Assembly (NCBI GenBank): GCA_964019335.1
Contig: OZ025719.1
Coordinates: forward strand, 417,950-481,949
Origin: Diplonema japonicum
Taxonomy: Eukaryota; Euglenozoa; Diplonemea; Diplonemida; Diplonemidae
Direction of reading: 5' to 3'
DNA length: 64,000 nt
The notes beneath the pieces were generated by a model that ran no database searches, was not told the origin of the DNA, and saw only the letters and a program-made list of their open reading frames with translations. Below, one piece after another: positions 38,951-48,500 of the stretch; positions within the stretch are counted from its first letter, which is position 1, and every line of letters starts with the position of its first letter. The position numbers and the translations under genes are program-made.

Positions 38951-40103
38951 ATGAATATGTCAAAAGTGCAACGAAGGATGATGGTGACCATGCATGATGG
39001 GAGGAGGCCCAAGATCTTGATCACTGGGTGTCTAGGGCAGGTGGGGTCTGCCCTTGTGAGGCTGCTGAGGTTCCAGTACGGGACTGACAGGGTGATAGCC
39101 ACCGATGTGATTGTCCCGAACAGGGAGTTCTACAGGGAGGGCCCCTTCATGTATGCTGACGTGACGCAGTACAACACGCTGGCGAAGATCGCAGTTGACA
39201 ACGGCGTGAACTGTGTCATCCACAACTCCTCCATCCAGAGCGTCACAGGCGAAGGCGACCCAGGCAAAACCCTCGACATCCACGTCAACGGCACACGCAA
39301 CGTGCTGGAGCTCGCCAAGCAGCTTAATCTCCGTGTGATCGCTCCCTCCTCCATTGCCATCTTCAGCAAAGAGTCCGGTCTTGACAACACCCCCGACCTG
39401 TATGTGTCACATTTTTTTTGATTATTTTCCATGACAACAGTGCTGTGATGAAGCCCACCACCATCTACGGGGTCTCCAAGTGCTTCCAGGAGAACATCGG
39501 TCTTTACTACAACAGGAAGTACGGCGTCGACTTCAGATCCGTGAGGTACCCCGGGATCCTGTCCACCCTCGAGGAAGGAACCAGCCCTGCTCTGACGGTA
39601 TTTTAAAAAGAAAAAACAAAAGAAACCCCCATGTACCTCTGCAGATGTTCCGCCCTACGACCGACGACTTTGCTATGATGTCCCTCCATGCGTACAAGAA
39701 CGGGGAGAAGTACACCTGTGGGCTTGACAAGGACAGGATGCTGCCGTTTTTGTTCATTGACGACTGTCTCACGGCAACGGAGACGTTGCTGGAGGCACCA
39801 CAGGAGGCCTTGAGCAAGAGGGCGTACAACTTGCAGGGATGTGCCTTCAGCCCGGGTATGTTCGAGGCGGAGGTGCAGAAGTTCCTCCCCGACTTCACGA
39901 TCGACTACGTGAAGGACTACAGGGACGAGATTGCCGCGTCGTGGCCGAACACTGTTGATGACTCTGCTTTCAGAAGTGATCTCAAGTGGAACCCTCACTT
40001 CGACCTCCCGGCCCTTGTGCAGGCCTCCCTTCAGAGGATGAAGATGATCGGCAAGACGTCTGCTTCGGACATCAACCTCGCACGCGCCGTCGGCTCCGCG
40101 TGA
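38951..40103 (+). CDS. TDH: L-threonine 3-dehydrogenase, SDR type, 354 aa, 3 exons
   Basis: An NAD-dependent enzyme that oxidises threonine to 2-amino-3-ketobutyrate, the first step of the threonine-to-glycine/acetyl-CoA route, normally mitochondrial. Joined from 38951-39399, 39441-39597 and 39645-40103; introns are 41 and 47 bp. The Rossmann motif is ILITGCLGQVGSALVRLLRF. The active-site pair is YGVSK (Tyr, Lys) in KPTTIYGVSKCFQENIGLYY, and RSVRYPGILS follows. LPFLFIDDCLTATETLLEAP, AASWPNTVDDSAFRSDLKW and HFDLPAL are all TDH-specific. Length fits the family. It belongs to the extended SDR class rather than the zinc-dependent class. An N-terminal stretch of 20 basic residues could be a mitochondrial signal. 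Confidence 0.93.
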
Positions 40104-41201
40104 TCACCTGCTGCGGCATATTGCCAGATAGCCAGAGGGAGCTGAAGCAGGTCTTTTCCATACTTTTCAGATCCCGCCCGGTTGCCATCAAAAGAAAAAA
40201 AAAAAAAAAAAGTGGCCGCCTTGGAGTGGGAAAGAAGAAAAAAAAAAAAAGTAGTTCAAAATCCAAAACGAAAAAAAAATAATTTTTTTAAAAGGGAATA
40301 CATGGAAAAAAAAAAAAAAAAAAAAAAACGTTATATTTTTGTCAGAACCCCGACCAAGGGGGGGGGGGTCTTTTTTGCACCATGGCAGCTCATATGGTGG
40401 GTGGTAGTGATTTCCTTTTTTTTAATTTTTTGTTACACAAAGGTGTGCTGGGTCCACTCCCCCCCTAAACAGCTGGTCCTGTGCTCGCTTTTTTTTAACA
40501 TATTAAACCACCTCTCGCCCCTGCATTTTAAAAAAGAAGACGTAGAAATGAAAGAAGGAATTGTTTGGTTTGAAAAGATTCCCCACGAGTGGGACGATAT
40601 ACTTTTTCTTCATGCCGTAGGGTAGGGGCAGGTGTAATGTAATTTTTATTTTATTTATTTATATTTTTTTTTTGAGTTTAAGAGCCGCCAATGTACCGTA
40701 TTGGACGCCTAGTTTACTTTGTTCCCCTTCTATTTTATTTTCTTAAATCCTTCCCCCCGCATTCTTTTCTGTGGACCAACTAATTTAAAAAATGAGTGGC
40801 AAAATAATCCCCCCCCCCCGGACAAAAATAATCCACCTGACCATTTTTTGTTTCTTTGTTTAAAGGTATTACGTATCTTCCTCTAAATCATTACGAAGAA
40901 ATTAAAAAAAAAAGAACCCCGGTAACGAAAAAAGAGTTAGTTGGTTTTGCAGGATTTTTCTTTCTTTTTTTTTTAAAAAAAGTTTTAAAAAGTGGTTTAA
41001 ACCCCCCCCCCCCCCCCCAATCTCCCCCCTCTTCTTCTTCCTATTTCCTAGTCATCGGCTTTTTTTTTTATAGACCCTTTAGGAGTCCTGTCACGAAGGT
41101 ACCCCTTTGAATGTGTCTTTTTTTTGTTTTAGTTTTTATTCTTTTTTTTTGAAATCACAAAAAAAAAAAAAAAAAAAAAGAAGAAGCAAGCACCAACAAA
41201 A
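40104..41201. other. Homopolymer-rich intergenic spacer
   Basis: About 1.1 kb with long A runs (near 40194-40210 and 40305-40328), a G run (about 40360-40370) and C runs (40810-40820, 41002-41018). No gene is recognised; lysine-rich ORFs arise from A runs. Confidence 0.6.
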
Positions 41202-41906
41202 ATGACGGGAATGAGCCTCATGAAGGTAGTGATAGTTGGTGATGAAGGAGTGGGGAAGACAGCGTTCAGGTGCTGCTGGGAAGAGAACACGAACAGGGTG
41301 GGGGTGGGGGTTAATACAATCGGGGTGGACATTTCAACAGTAACCACAAGCAAGTTCAAAATACAGGTATGGGACTGCGCCGGGAGCTGTAAGTTCAGGA
41401 CCGAAGAAGTCATCCAGGCGTGCTACTTGAATGCCGACGTTGTAATAGTAATGGTGGACAGCAACAACAAGCAAGATGAAATCAAGAGCCGTGTCGCGTG
41501 GTGGTGCGATGAGGCGTCGAGGTACCGCAAAGCAGCTCGTGTGATAGTTGCTTTCAATAAGTCAGAAGATTTGGAGTCCGTTGTCGCAGAGCAGCTACTC
41601 ACCACCTTGACACCCCAGCATACTACCTCCTACCTCATATCCTCTTTGGAAAAAGGTGTAGGTGTCAATGCGCTTATACAGGACGTCTATGCTTATCACC
41701 CACCACCACCTTCAAGTAAGATTCATAAACCCAACACTCGGTCAACTCTGCCCCCTCCCAGCAGCGAGCCTCATAAAAGAAAGTCACGTGGGATCTCGTT
41801 ACGCCTCCCCTCGCCTCCTTCCAGCAGTATCGTGCACTCCATCGAAGCGACCGCTTCTTCCATCAGGGATTCTATTGTGGATAAGTTCAAGAAATTCTCG
41901 TTGTAG
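41202..41906 (+). CDS. Divergent Ras/Rab-like small GTPase, 234 aa
   Basis: A Ras-superfamily GTP-binding protein. The P-loop GDEGVGKTAFR is canonical. Switch II is WDCAGSCKFRTE, where the catalytic Gln of 'WDTAGQE' is replaced by Ser, so GTP hydrolysis may be impaired. The base-recognition motif is FNKSED: the usual Asp of NKxD is Glu in NKSE. A 60-residue Pro/Ser-rich extension (from about residue 165) ends FKKFSL with no prenylatable Cys. The protein may therefore not be membrane-anchored as normal Rabs are. Best placed near Rab/Roc-type proteins; subfamily uncertain. Single exon. Confidence 0.85.
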   Translation: MTGMSLMKVVIVGDEGVGKTAFRCCWEENTNRVGVGVNTIGVDISTVTTSKFKIQVWDCAGSCKFRTEEVIQACYLNADVVIVMVDSNNKQDEIKSRVAWWCDEASRYRKAARVIVAFNKSEDLESVVAEQLLTTLTPQHTTSYLISSLEKGVGVNALIQDVYAYHPPPPSSKIHKPNTRSTLPPPSSEPHKRKSRGISLRLPSPPSSSIVHSIEATASSIRDSIVDKFKKFSL

Positions 41907-43092
41907 AAGTGATGTGGGATGGGATGGGATGGGATGGGATGGGATTGGGATGGGGGGAGGAGGGGGTGGACAAAAAATAGTTTTTTTCTAACCCCCTTTT
42001 TTTTTGTTTTTGTCCCCCATGCCTACTTTTTTTTAAAAAAAGGAAAAGGAAAAAAGAAAAAAAAGAAAGGGTAGGCACACCACCACCCATGCGGTGGGGC
42101 GTGTTGCTGACACTTCTCCCCCCAGTGTCGGGAAAGCTTCTTTTTTTTTTTTTTTGAGCACTAAAACGCAAACTTTTAAAAGAAATAATTACTGTAAAAC
42201 AAAAGAAATACCGAAGTTTTCTTGTTAAGAAAAAGAATAATTTAGCGTTTTTTTTTTTTTCCTCATTTGGGGACGTGCATGAGAATGAGAGGAGAAATGT
42301 TCGACTACCCTTTCTGCTAGCTCCATTTAGATTACAAATACAGACCCGAAATGTTATTTTTAGCTTTACAGTAGTTATTTCCTTGTCTTCTTACCTCCGT
42401 CTTTCTTCTGTAATTAACAAGGGATTAGATGCACGGCAGGTTGGGGGCTTCGCGCCGGACGGCGTCCCTTTTAATAGGTCTTCGCCAGAAGGGCCTTCGC
42501 TAATGATCGCCCTTGCCAGCAGCCCTATTCATGATACTTTGATTGTGAATCACTCTTTCTCTTTTTCTTTTGTTTTTTTTTTTATATTTTCCTTGCGGTA
42601 CACGGTTTTTTGACAATAAATCTTTGGTTCGGTTTTCAGTTTCTCTCTTTTCCTATATTTCACACTTCTCCCTTTAACAAATGATATCTCTTAGCCAGAA
42701 GATTACACTTTTATATCCTTGTATTTTCGTTTAGCATTTGGGTGAATAATTCTTTGATCAATATTTAGAGGCTGAAAGGCAAAGCAAGGTTCAGAAGGGA
42801 TAAAGATAGCTCTTCGAGGATGTGGGATCGCCTTTACTTTGAGTTCCTTATCCCAAGTGTGTTTTTTTCTTCAGACAGGCATCTTGCTCCTCCGCCCGTT
42901 AGCGATTCTTCGAAGCACCCCTTGGCTTGAAATTGGATTAACAGCGTGTGTAAGTTGGTTGAGCGAAGAAAGAAAAAAAAAAAATAAAAAGAAAAGGAAT
43001 TAAAAAAAAAAAAAAAAAAAAAAAAACGCGGGCTTTTTCAGTATTTCTTGCCTATCAGAATAGTAGTTTCTTCGAAGGTATTAAAGGGCAAC
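41907..43092. other. Intergenic spacer with GGGAT microsatellite
   Basis: The spacer opens with a GGGAT repeat (41915-41960) and then alternates homopolymers with mixed sequence. 42275-42613 is an open frame but looks non-coding. A runs at 42970-43026 precede TTTTTCAG and CTATCAG, possible acceptors for the next gene. Confidence 0.6.
41915..41960. repeat. GGGAT microsatellite
   Basis: About six to seven GGGAT units with one interruption, starting 9 bp after the GTPase stop codon. It is G-rich on the coding strand. Confidence 0.9.
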
Positions 43093-44979
43093 ATGGCGAT
43101 GTGGGTGTTGTGGCTGCTGCTAGCTGTGGGGGCAGCCTCGGGCAACGTGTGGAGCAGTGACAGCGAAGAAACAGGAGAAGGCATCACTATCGGGATCGTG
43201 GGTGCGGGGTTAGGGGGCGCGTCCAGTGCGTACTTCCTGCGGCAAGCACTGCCTAATGCAACGATCGTAGTATTTGAAAAGGACACCATCGGCGGGAGGA
43301 TACGGAGTGTTGACTTCAGTGATGTGAAAAACATCGAAACCGGCGGCAGCACATGGCACTCCAGCCACCAGCAAATGAACGAACTCTGTGAAGCCCTCGG
43401 TATCAAGGTCACAAACCCCTTGAAGCGCACAGACGGGAGCACATCCGGTCCCTACGGTGTGTGGAACGGGAGGGATATCGTCTTCAAGCAGAGCGCTTCC
43501 GATGTTGGCATGGTGCTGAGCATGATCTGGCGGTACGGTTTGTCGCCCCTCTATTCACAGCGGCTTGTCGATGAGGTCTCTGACAAACTAGAGGAGGTCT
43601 ACTCCCTGCTCTCTAACTCCCACCCTTGGACCTCGCACGAGGATCTACTCCGACAGCTGCACTTGTACGACACTAGCCAGCAAGACCTCAGGTCGCTGCT
43701 TCGAAACAACGGCTTCAACGCCGCCTTTATGGATGAGATCGTCGAGGGTATCATCAGGAGCAACTACGGGCAGCCCCTCTCGGGGACGAACGCCCTTGCA
43801 GGGCTGCTGGCAATGAAGAGTGGTGCTGATGAGCTGTATGCTGCGAAGAACGGCAATGTGTGCATCGTGGAAGAGCTGCTCAGGCAGTCGCAGGTCGACA
43901 TCATGAATGAAACAAGAGTTGTGTCTATCCACCGCACTAACAGAGAAAACGCTTCACAGTCTGTGATCCTGAAGTACGACAAGCTGGGTGCGGAGAATAC
44001 AGCACACTTCGATGCTGTGGTGATGGCTGCACCCGCCGACCTGGCGGACATTGACATCTTTGACTCGCGCCACGTGCGGTATCAGACCAACCCCAACCAC
44101 TACGTCATCACACACGTCACGCTTGTGCTATGCAACGGCCTCAGCCCACATTACTTCAGGCTCCTGAAGTCCGAGTCCGACCCGTCTCTCCTCCTCACGA
44201 TGGAGGAGGATGTTGCTGTGTTCAGCTCCTTAGGTCTCTACAAGAAGTTGCACAGTCAGGCAGTCTACAAGATCCTAAGCAGGGAGCTGCTCACTGAAGA
44301 GCTTCTCGACAAGATGTTCATCAACAAGACAGATGTCATGCGCCACACGTGGCACGCGTATCCAGAGCTCAAGCAGCTCCAAAGCTATCCACCCCTGAAG
44401 ATCGACGAGTACATCTACTACCCAAGCGGCTTCGAACGGGTGCTGCCCCTCATGGAGGGTGTTGTGCTGTCGGCAAGGAACGTGGTGAACATGCTTCTCG
44501 GCGACGTGAAAGAGATCAAGAGAATTAAGGAAGAAGAGGAGCAGCGTGCTCCTGTACCGAGTGATGAAGAACAGGAAGAGAGTGAGGAACAAGACGAAGC
44601 CAAGAGCGAAGAAAGGTTAAAAGAAGAAAAAGGTTCAGAAGAGGGTGACAACTGGTATGAGTATATCAGCAACATTGTGACTGAGAGCTTCGAAGACGAG
44701 CAAGCAGCCGAAGGGCAGAAGAAAAAGGAAGTGAAGCAGGAAGCCAAACCTGAGCCGGCTGAGGAGACGTGGCTATCGTCTTTTTTCACAAGTAAAGATG
44801 TGAAACCCGAAGCACCGAAGCAAGAAGAGAAACAAGAACCGCCGGAAGACAAAGCAGAAGACACCTGGTTGTCTTCATTATTTTCGTCACCCGATCCTGA
44901 GCCAGCCCCTAGTTCCGAGCCAGAAGTTAAGGGAACGGGAGCTGAGTCAGAGACTGGGTCATGGTCCTGGTTCGGGTAG
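43093..44979 (+). CDS. Prenylcysteine oxidase-like flavoprotein with acidic tail, 628 aa
   Basis: A secretory-pathway flavoenzyme that cleaves the thioether of prenylated cysteine released from lysosomal degradation. Residues 1-17 form a signal peptide (MWVLWLLLAVGAAS). IGIVGAGLGGASSAYFL is the FAD dinucleotide motif, with FEKDTIGGR next. Further PCYOX features are ETGGSTWHSSHQQM, VWRYG-like MIWRYGLSPLYS, EIVEGIIRSNYGQPL, DAVVMAAP and the end YPSGFERVLPLMEGVVLSARN. The catalytic region ends near residue 475 as in human PCYOX1. A 150-residue Glu/Lys-rich extension follows, holding three spaced W-x-S-type units (ETWLSSFFTS, DTWLSSLFSS, GSWSWFG). That extension is unusual. Start chosen for the signal peptide. 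Confidence 0.88.
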   Translation: MAMWVLWLLLAVGAASGNVWSSDSEETGEGITIGIVGAGLGGASSAYFLRQALPNATIVVFEKDTIGGRIRSVDFSDVKNIETGGSTWHSSHQQMNELCEALGIKVTNPLKRTDGSTSGPYGVWNGRDIVFKQSASDVGMVLSMIWRYGLSPLYSQRLVDEVSDKLEEVYSLLSNSHPWTSHEDLLRQLHLYDTSQQDLRSLLRNNGFNAAFMDEIVEGIIRSNYGQPLSGTNALAGLLAMKSGADELYAAKNGNVCIVEELLRQSQVDIMNETRVVSIHRTNRENASQSVILKYDKLGAENTAHFDAVVMAAPADLADIDIFDSRHVRYQTNPNHYVITHVTLVLCNGLSPHYFRLLKSESDPSLLLTMEEDVAVFSSLGLYKKLHSQAVYKILSRELLTEELLDKMFINKTDVMRHTWHAYPELKQLQSYPPLKIDEYIYYPSGFERVLPLMEGVVLSARNVVNMLLGDVKEIKRIKEEEEQRAPVPSDEEQEESEEQDEAKSEERLKEEKGSEEGDNWYEYISNIVTESFEDEQAAEGQKKKEVKQEAKPEPAEETWLSSFFTSKDVKPEAPKQEEKQEPPEDKAEDTWLSSLFSSPDPEPAPSSEPEVKGTGAESETGSWSWFG

Positions 44980-45071
44980 GTAGTGTAGATCCTTGCACTT
45001 TCTTGAAGTTAGATTGTATTAAGCTCCCTTTCTCTTACTCAGCGCGCAATCCCATTACAGGGCCCGCAATT

Positions 45072-45431
45072 ATGAAGCGTATTGCAGCATTTATAATCTT
45101 CTGGATTGGCGCGCTGCATATTGCTGAGGGCATCTTTCTGGTCGCAGCGCCCGAAACGTACGCGGTGCGGCTAGGCCACGATGGGTTGATTCTGGCATAT
45201 CTATTTGGTGTGTTTAGCATGCTTCTGGGAAGTGGGTGCATTCTCTGCGCAGCGCGAAGGTGCGGAAGGTGGGTGACGTATAACAGTATTATATGGCATT
45301 TTACGTGCTCTGCAGTGTTTGCCTTCGATGTCTTCGTAGCTGCCGACTCTAGCTACAGTCGATCGTCGTACGGCTTTATGATGCTCTGCCACGCAGTTGC
45401 CGGGATGTGGGTAGTAGCTTCCTTTGTTTGA
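45072..45431 (+). CDS. Small four-helix membrane protein, 119 aa
   Basis: ATG 45072 follows CCATTACAG (ends 45060). The product is almost all membrane: four hydrophobic segments, including IAAFIIFWIGALHIAEGIFL, LILAYLFGVFSMLLGSGCIL, WHFTCSAVFAFDVFVA and MMLCHAVAGMWVVASF. The order of an N-terminal GxxHIxEG helix followed by three helices recalls small DUF4345-like or TP53I11-like proteins, but I cannot confirm a family. The PCYOX-like gene ends 92 bp upstream. Confidence 0.6.
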   Translation: MKRIAAFIIFWIGALHIAEGIFLVAAPETYAVRLGHDGLILAYLFGVFSMLLGSGCILCAARRCGRWVTYNSIIWHFTCSAVFAFDVFVAADSSYSRSSYGFMMLCHAVAGMWVVASFV

Positions 45432-45504
45432 TAGAAGCTTCCTATTATGATAACAATACCTTGTACAGTCCAGCCAGGTGATATGACATCCAACAAAACA
45501 CAAA

Positions 45505-48500
45505 ATGTCGGCATCTGCAGCGTCTGATCAAAGCACCGTGTGCTTTGGCGACCGCGTGCTCCTATCAAGCGCATTGTACTTTGGATTTCTCCATACACAC
45601 GCGCTAAAGGGAGATGGCTCTCCTCCCAAGCTGGTGGTGCACGCAAACCAGACAGTTCTCAAGCAGATCGAGGACCAAAAAGAAGGCAGGCACCCCGTGT
45701 CCAACACAGTGCTGAGCATACGGCGCCTTCCGCATATTGAACGCGCTGTGCTTGAGATTGTGAAGCCAAACCAATCCATGTCTGCGTCTCTCGTGTACGG
45801 GCAGAGGGTGAAGCTGCGGCACGTCTTCTCCGATCTGTTTTTGTCTCTCAAAACCATGCATTGGGGTACTGCTGCGGAAGAAATAAGCCTCGAGGCACGC
45901 GCTGACCAGCGATCACAGCAGCTCTTCCGTATCCTCCCGAAGTACTCCAAGATACGTGTAGAAGGGGAATGTGTACGGGACTGCGACCAGGTGATCTTCC
46001 AGCACGTTGATACCGAAAGCATCCTCACAGCCAACAGAAAGGGGGGCACCATAACCCTTACGGCTCCGAAGAGGGCTGTTCCTTTCTCGAGGGAGATGCG
46101 GCAGGAGGAAGAAATGTGGTCTTTGCACATCTTCCACAAGATTCCTTCCGTTCACCGGGGTCACAAGGTGTCTGCCGATGTACCTGAAGAACCCAAACCT
46201 ATTAAGATCGGCAGCATTGTGTCTTTGCAGCACGTTGAGTCGGATGGGTTCGTGTCCATTAAGCCCAAGAAACTTGACAAGCCAACATGGATATCTGCAC
46301 TGCCTGTGTACCTTCCCACCTGGGACGGTGCAGGGGCAAGTAACGAGGGCATGTGCTTCGTTGAGAAAAAAAGTGACCCATCGCAGGAGTTCTCATCGTA
46401 CGCGTCACTGTGGGTGATTGAAGGCGCTGATGTGCACAAGGGGGGTCTCGTGACACTGCACAAACAGCACAGCAAAGACCCTGCTTATTACTTCAGGCTG
46501 CGGCACCTGCAGACGGGAAAATACTTGGCAACGGAAGAGCGCAATGGCCGGACAATCCTGACGAGTGTTGTTTACAACAAGAACCAGGTAATAAGGTTCC
46601 TGCCAGACTCGCGGTACGGGGACTGCGGGAACTCCGTGATCGGCGGGCACACGTTGGTCAGAGTGGTGTTCGACTCGCCGAAGAAGTTGTTCATGCACGT
46701 GAGGAAGAATAACGAAGTGACCCTGTCGGATGTAATGATCTACGACGACCTGTTTGTGGTGCGGCCTGTGAGCAAGTGCGGATACTACTATGGGGATACT
46801 GCAGCAGCTTCCGATGCGTTGAGGCGATTCACTAGCATTTCACCCCGCAAAGTGGTCATGGCCATTGAGGAAGGTGAAGAAGTGGAAGACTACGTCTCAG
46901 AATGGTGCAATGTTTTAAAGAGTGTTAAGGAGCGCAGCCAAGATAGCATCATCGCAGCTAACGAGGTAGCTAGCAAAGAAAACGAGCCAAGCAAGGAGAG
47001 CGAGCTGTTGCACCGACAAAGCTTACTACTTGACAACCAGTTACATATTTTGTGTTTTGTGTCCCTATTGTGGTGTAGGAATGTCATGTTGACACTTTCT
47101 GGCATCGACGAGTACGGGTTGGGCCATAGTACTAGCTTCGTCTCACGGCTGGTTGACATCCGAACGTATTGTTATCAGCTACTTACTCAGTTGTGTCACA
47201 AACCACGACACGCAAAGCTGCAAGGCCCAGCACCAGCGGCTCTTGCCCCGTGGCTGCCTTTCGTTTGCTTCCTTGTTGGCGATGACAAGCCAAATAGCTC
47301 AGATAATTCACAAGGCCTGCGGCTCATGATGGAAATCCTCAGGGACCAACCTGAAGTAGTCCGTTCAATAAGTGTTCAAGATGCGCGGGTTAGCTTAGAG
47401 AACCTCTTGCCATGCACAGAAGAAGGGGAGTCAATGCCGTTTCATGACACGAGGAGGATTGCTCTTTTAACATGTCTGTGTGTGTGCAAAGGCGAGAGTG
47501 TGCAGCACCATCAAGAGTTCATCTGCAATATGCTACAGCGCTCGGCCGACGCTTTGCTGTACCGCACCCGGTGGTGCAACGGGAAAATACAAGTCCACAA
47601 ACCCAGCTTCGGTACCAGTCATTGGACAAACTTGTCGGTGTTCATGACTCGTGAGGACGAGGACGAGGTGGCTTATTTTGCATCAACCAGGGAGTTGTTG
47701 TTTTCACTTGCCTATAAAAACCAAGACTGCGCCTCATTTGTCAGAGAGTGCGTGGGCATAAGTGAAGCTTTAGAAGGAGTAGTGCTTCCTGAGAGTAGCT
47801 GCGACTATGAATCCGAAGGAACAGATACAGACTCAGAGGCTTTCGGGTGTTTTGAGAGGCAGAAGTACCCAAAGCACATGTATCTTGACCCCTTGCGCGC
47901 TGCGTACGTTCGACTTGTGCGTGCTGCCTACATCGATGACATGCGAGCCCCACCTAGGTATAATGCAAGGAGCACTGTACTCGCCACCGGCAGCGTCACG
48001 GGCATGTATAAGAAAAGCAAAACGAGACCTGAAGAAAAGACACCAGAAGTAATTGCATGCCTGTCTGAATTGCTCTCAGGTGTTCCACTGCTGCGCTGCA
48101 TGGCTGGTTCGGCACTTTCTTCTGTCGTAGGCAAACTGTCTTTGGAAGCTATTCCTATGCAATTTGTGAAAGGTACCTACGTAGCTGGTATGCCGGACGA
48201 TGAAGACCTGTGGATAGTGACGCATGGCGAGATTGTGCAATATAAGAATAGCAAAAAGGATAACACGCGCATTACTGCACCTGTGGTGCTTGGCCAGCAG
48301 AATCTCATAAAGGACATCAGTAAGCAGGATGAAAAATACCTCGCTACCAGTGACATCAGGGGCTATCAAATCAGCACATCTGCCGTGTTTGCAGCCCTGC
48401 GGGCCTGTGTCCATGATATAGAAGAAACAGACGAGATGATGCCATTTTTCAATCTCGAGTCCGACCCGATGTGTGATGAGGCTTGGCCGTGGCAGCGTCT

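Noticed and set aside
38466-38954. 162-codon open frame before TDH
   Set aside because: It is a translation of A and T runs (poly-Lys, poly-Phe), with no acceptor near its ATG.
42275-42613. 112-codon open frame in the GTPase-PCYOX spacer
   Set aside because: Ser/Phe-rich translation of T-rich sequence with no family look and no consistent start context.
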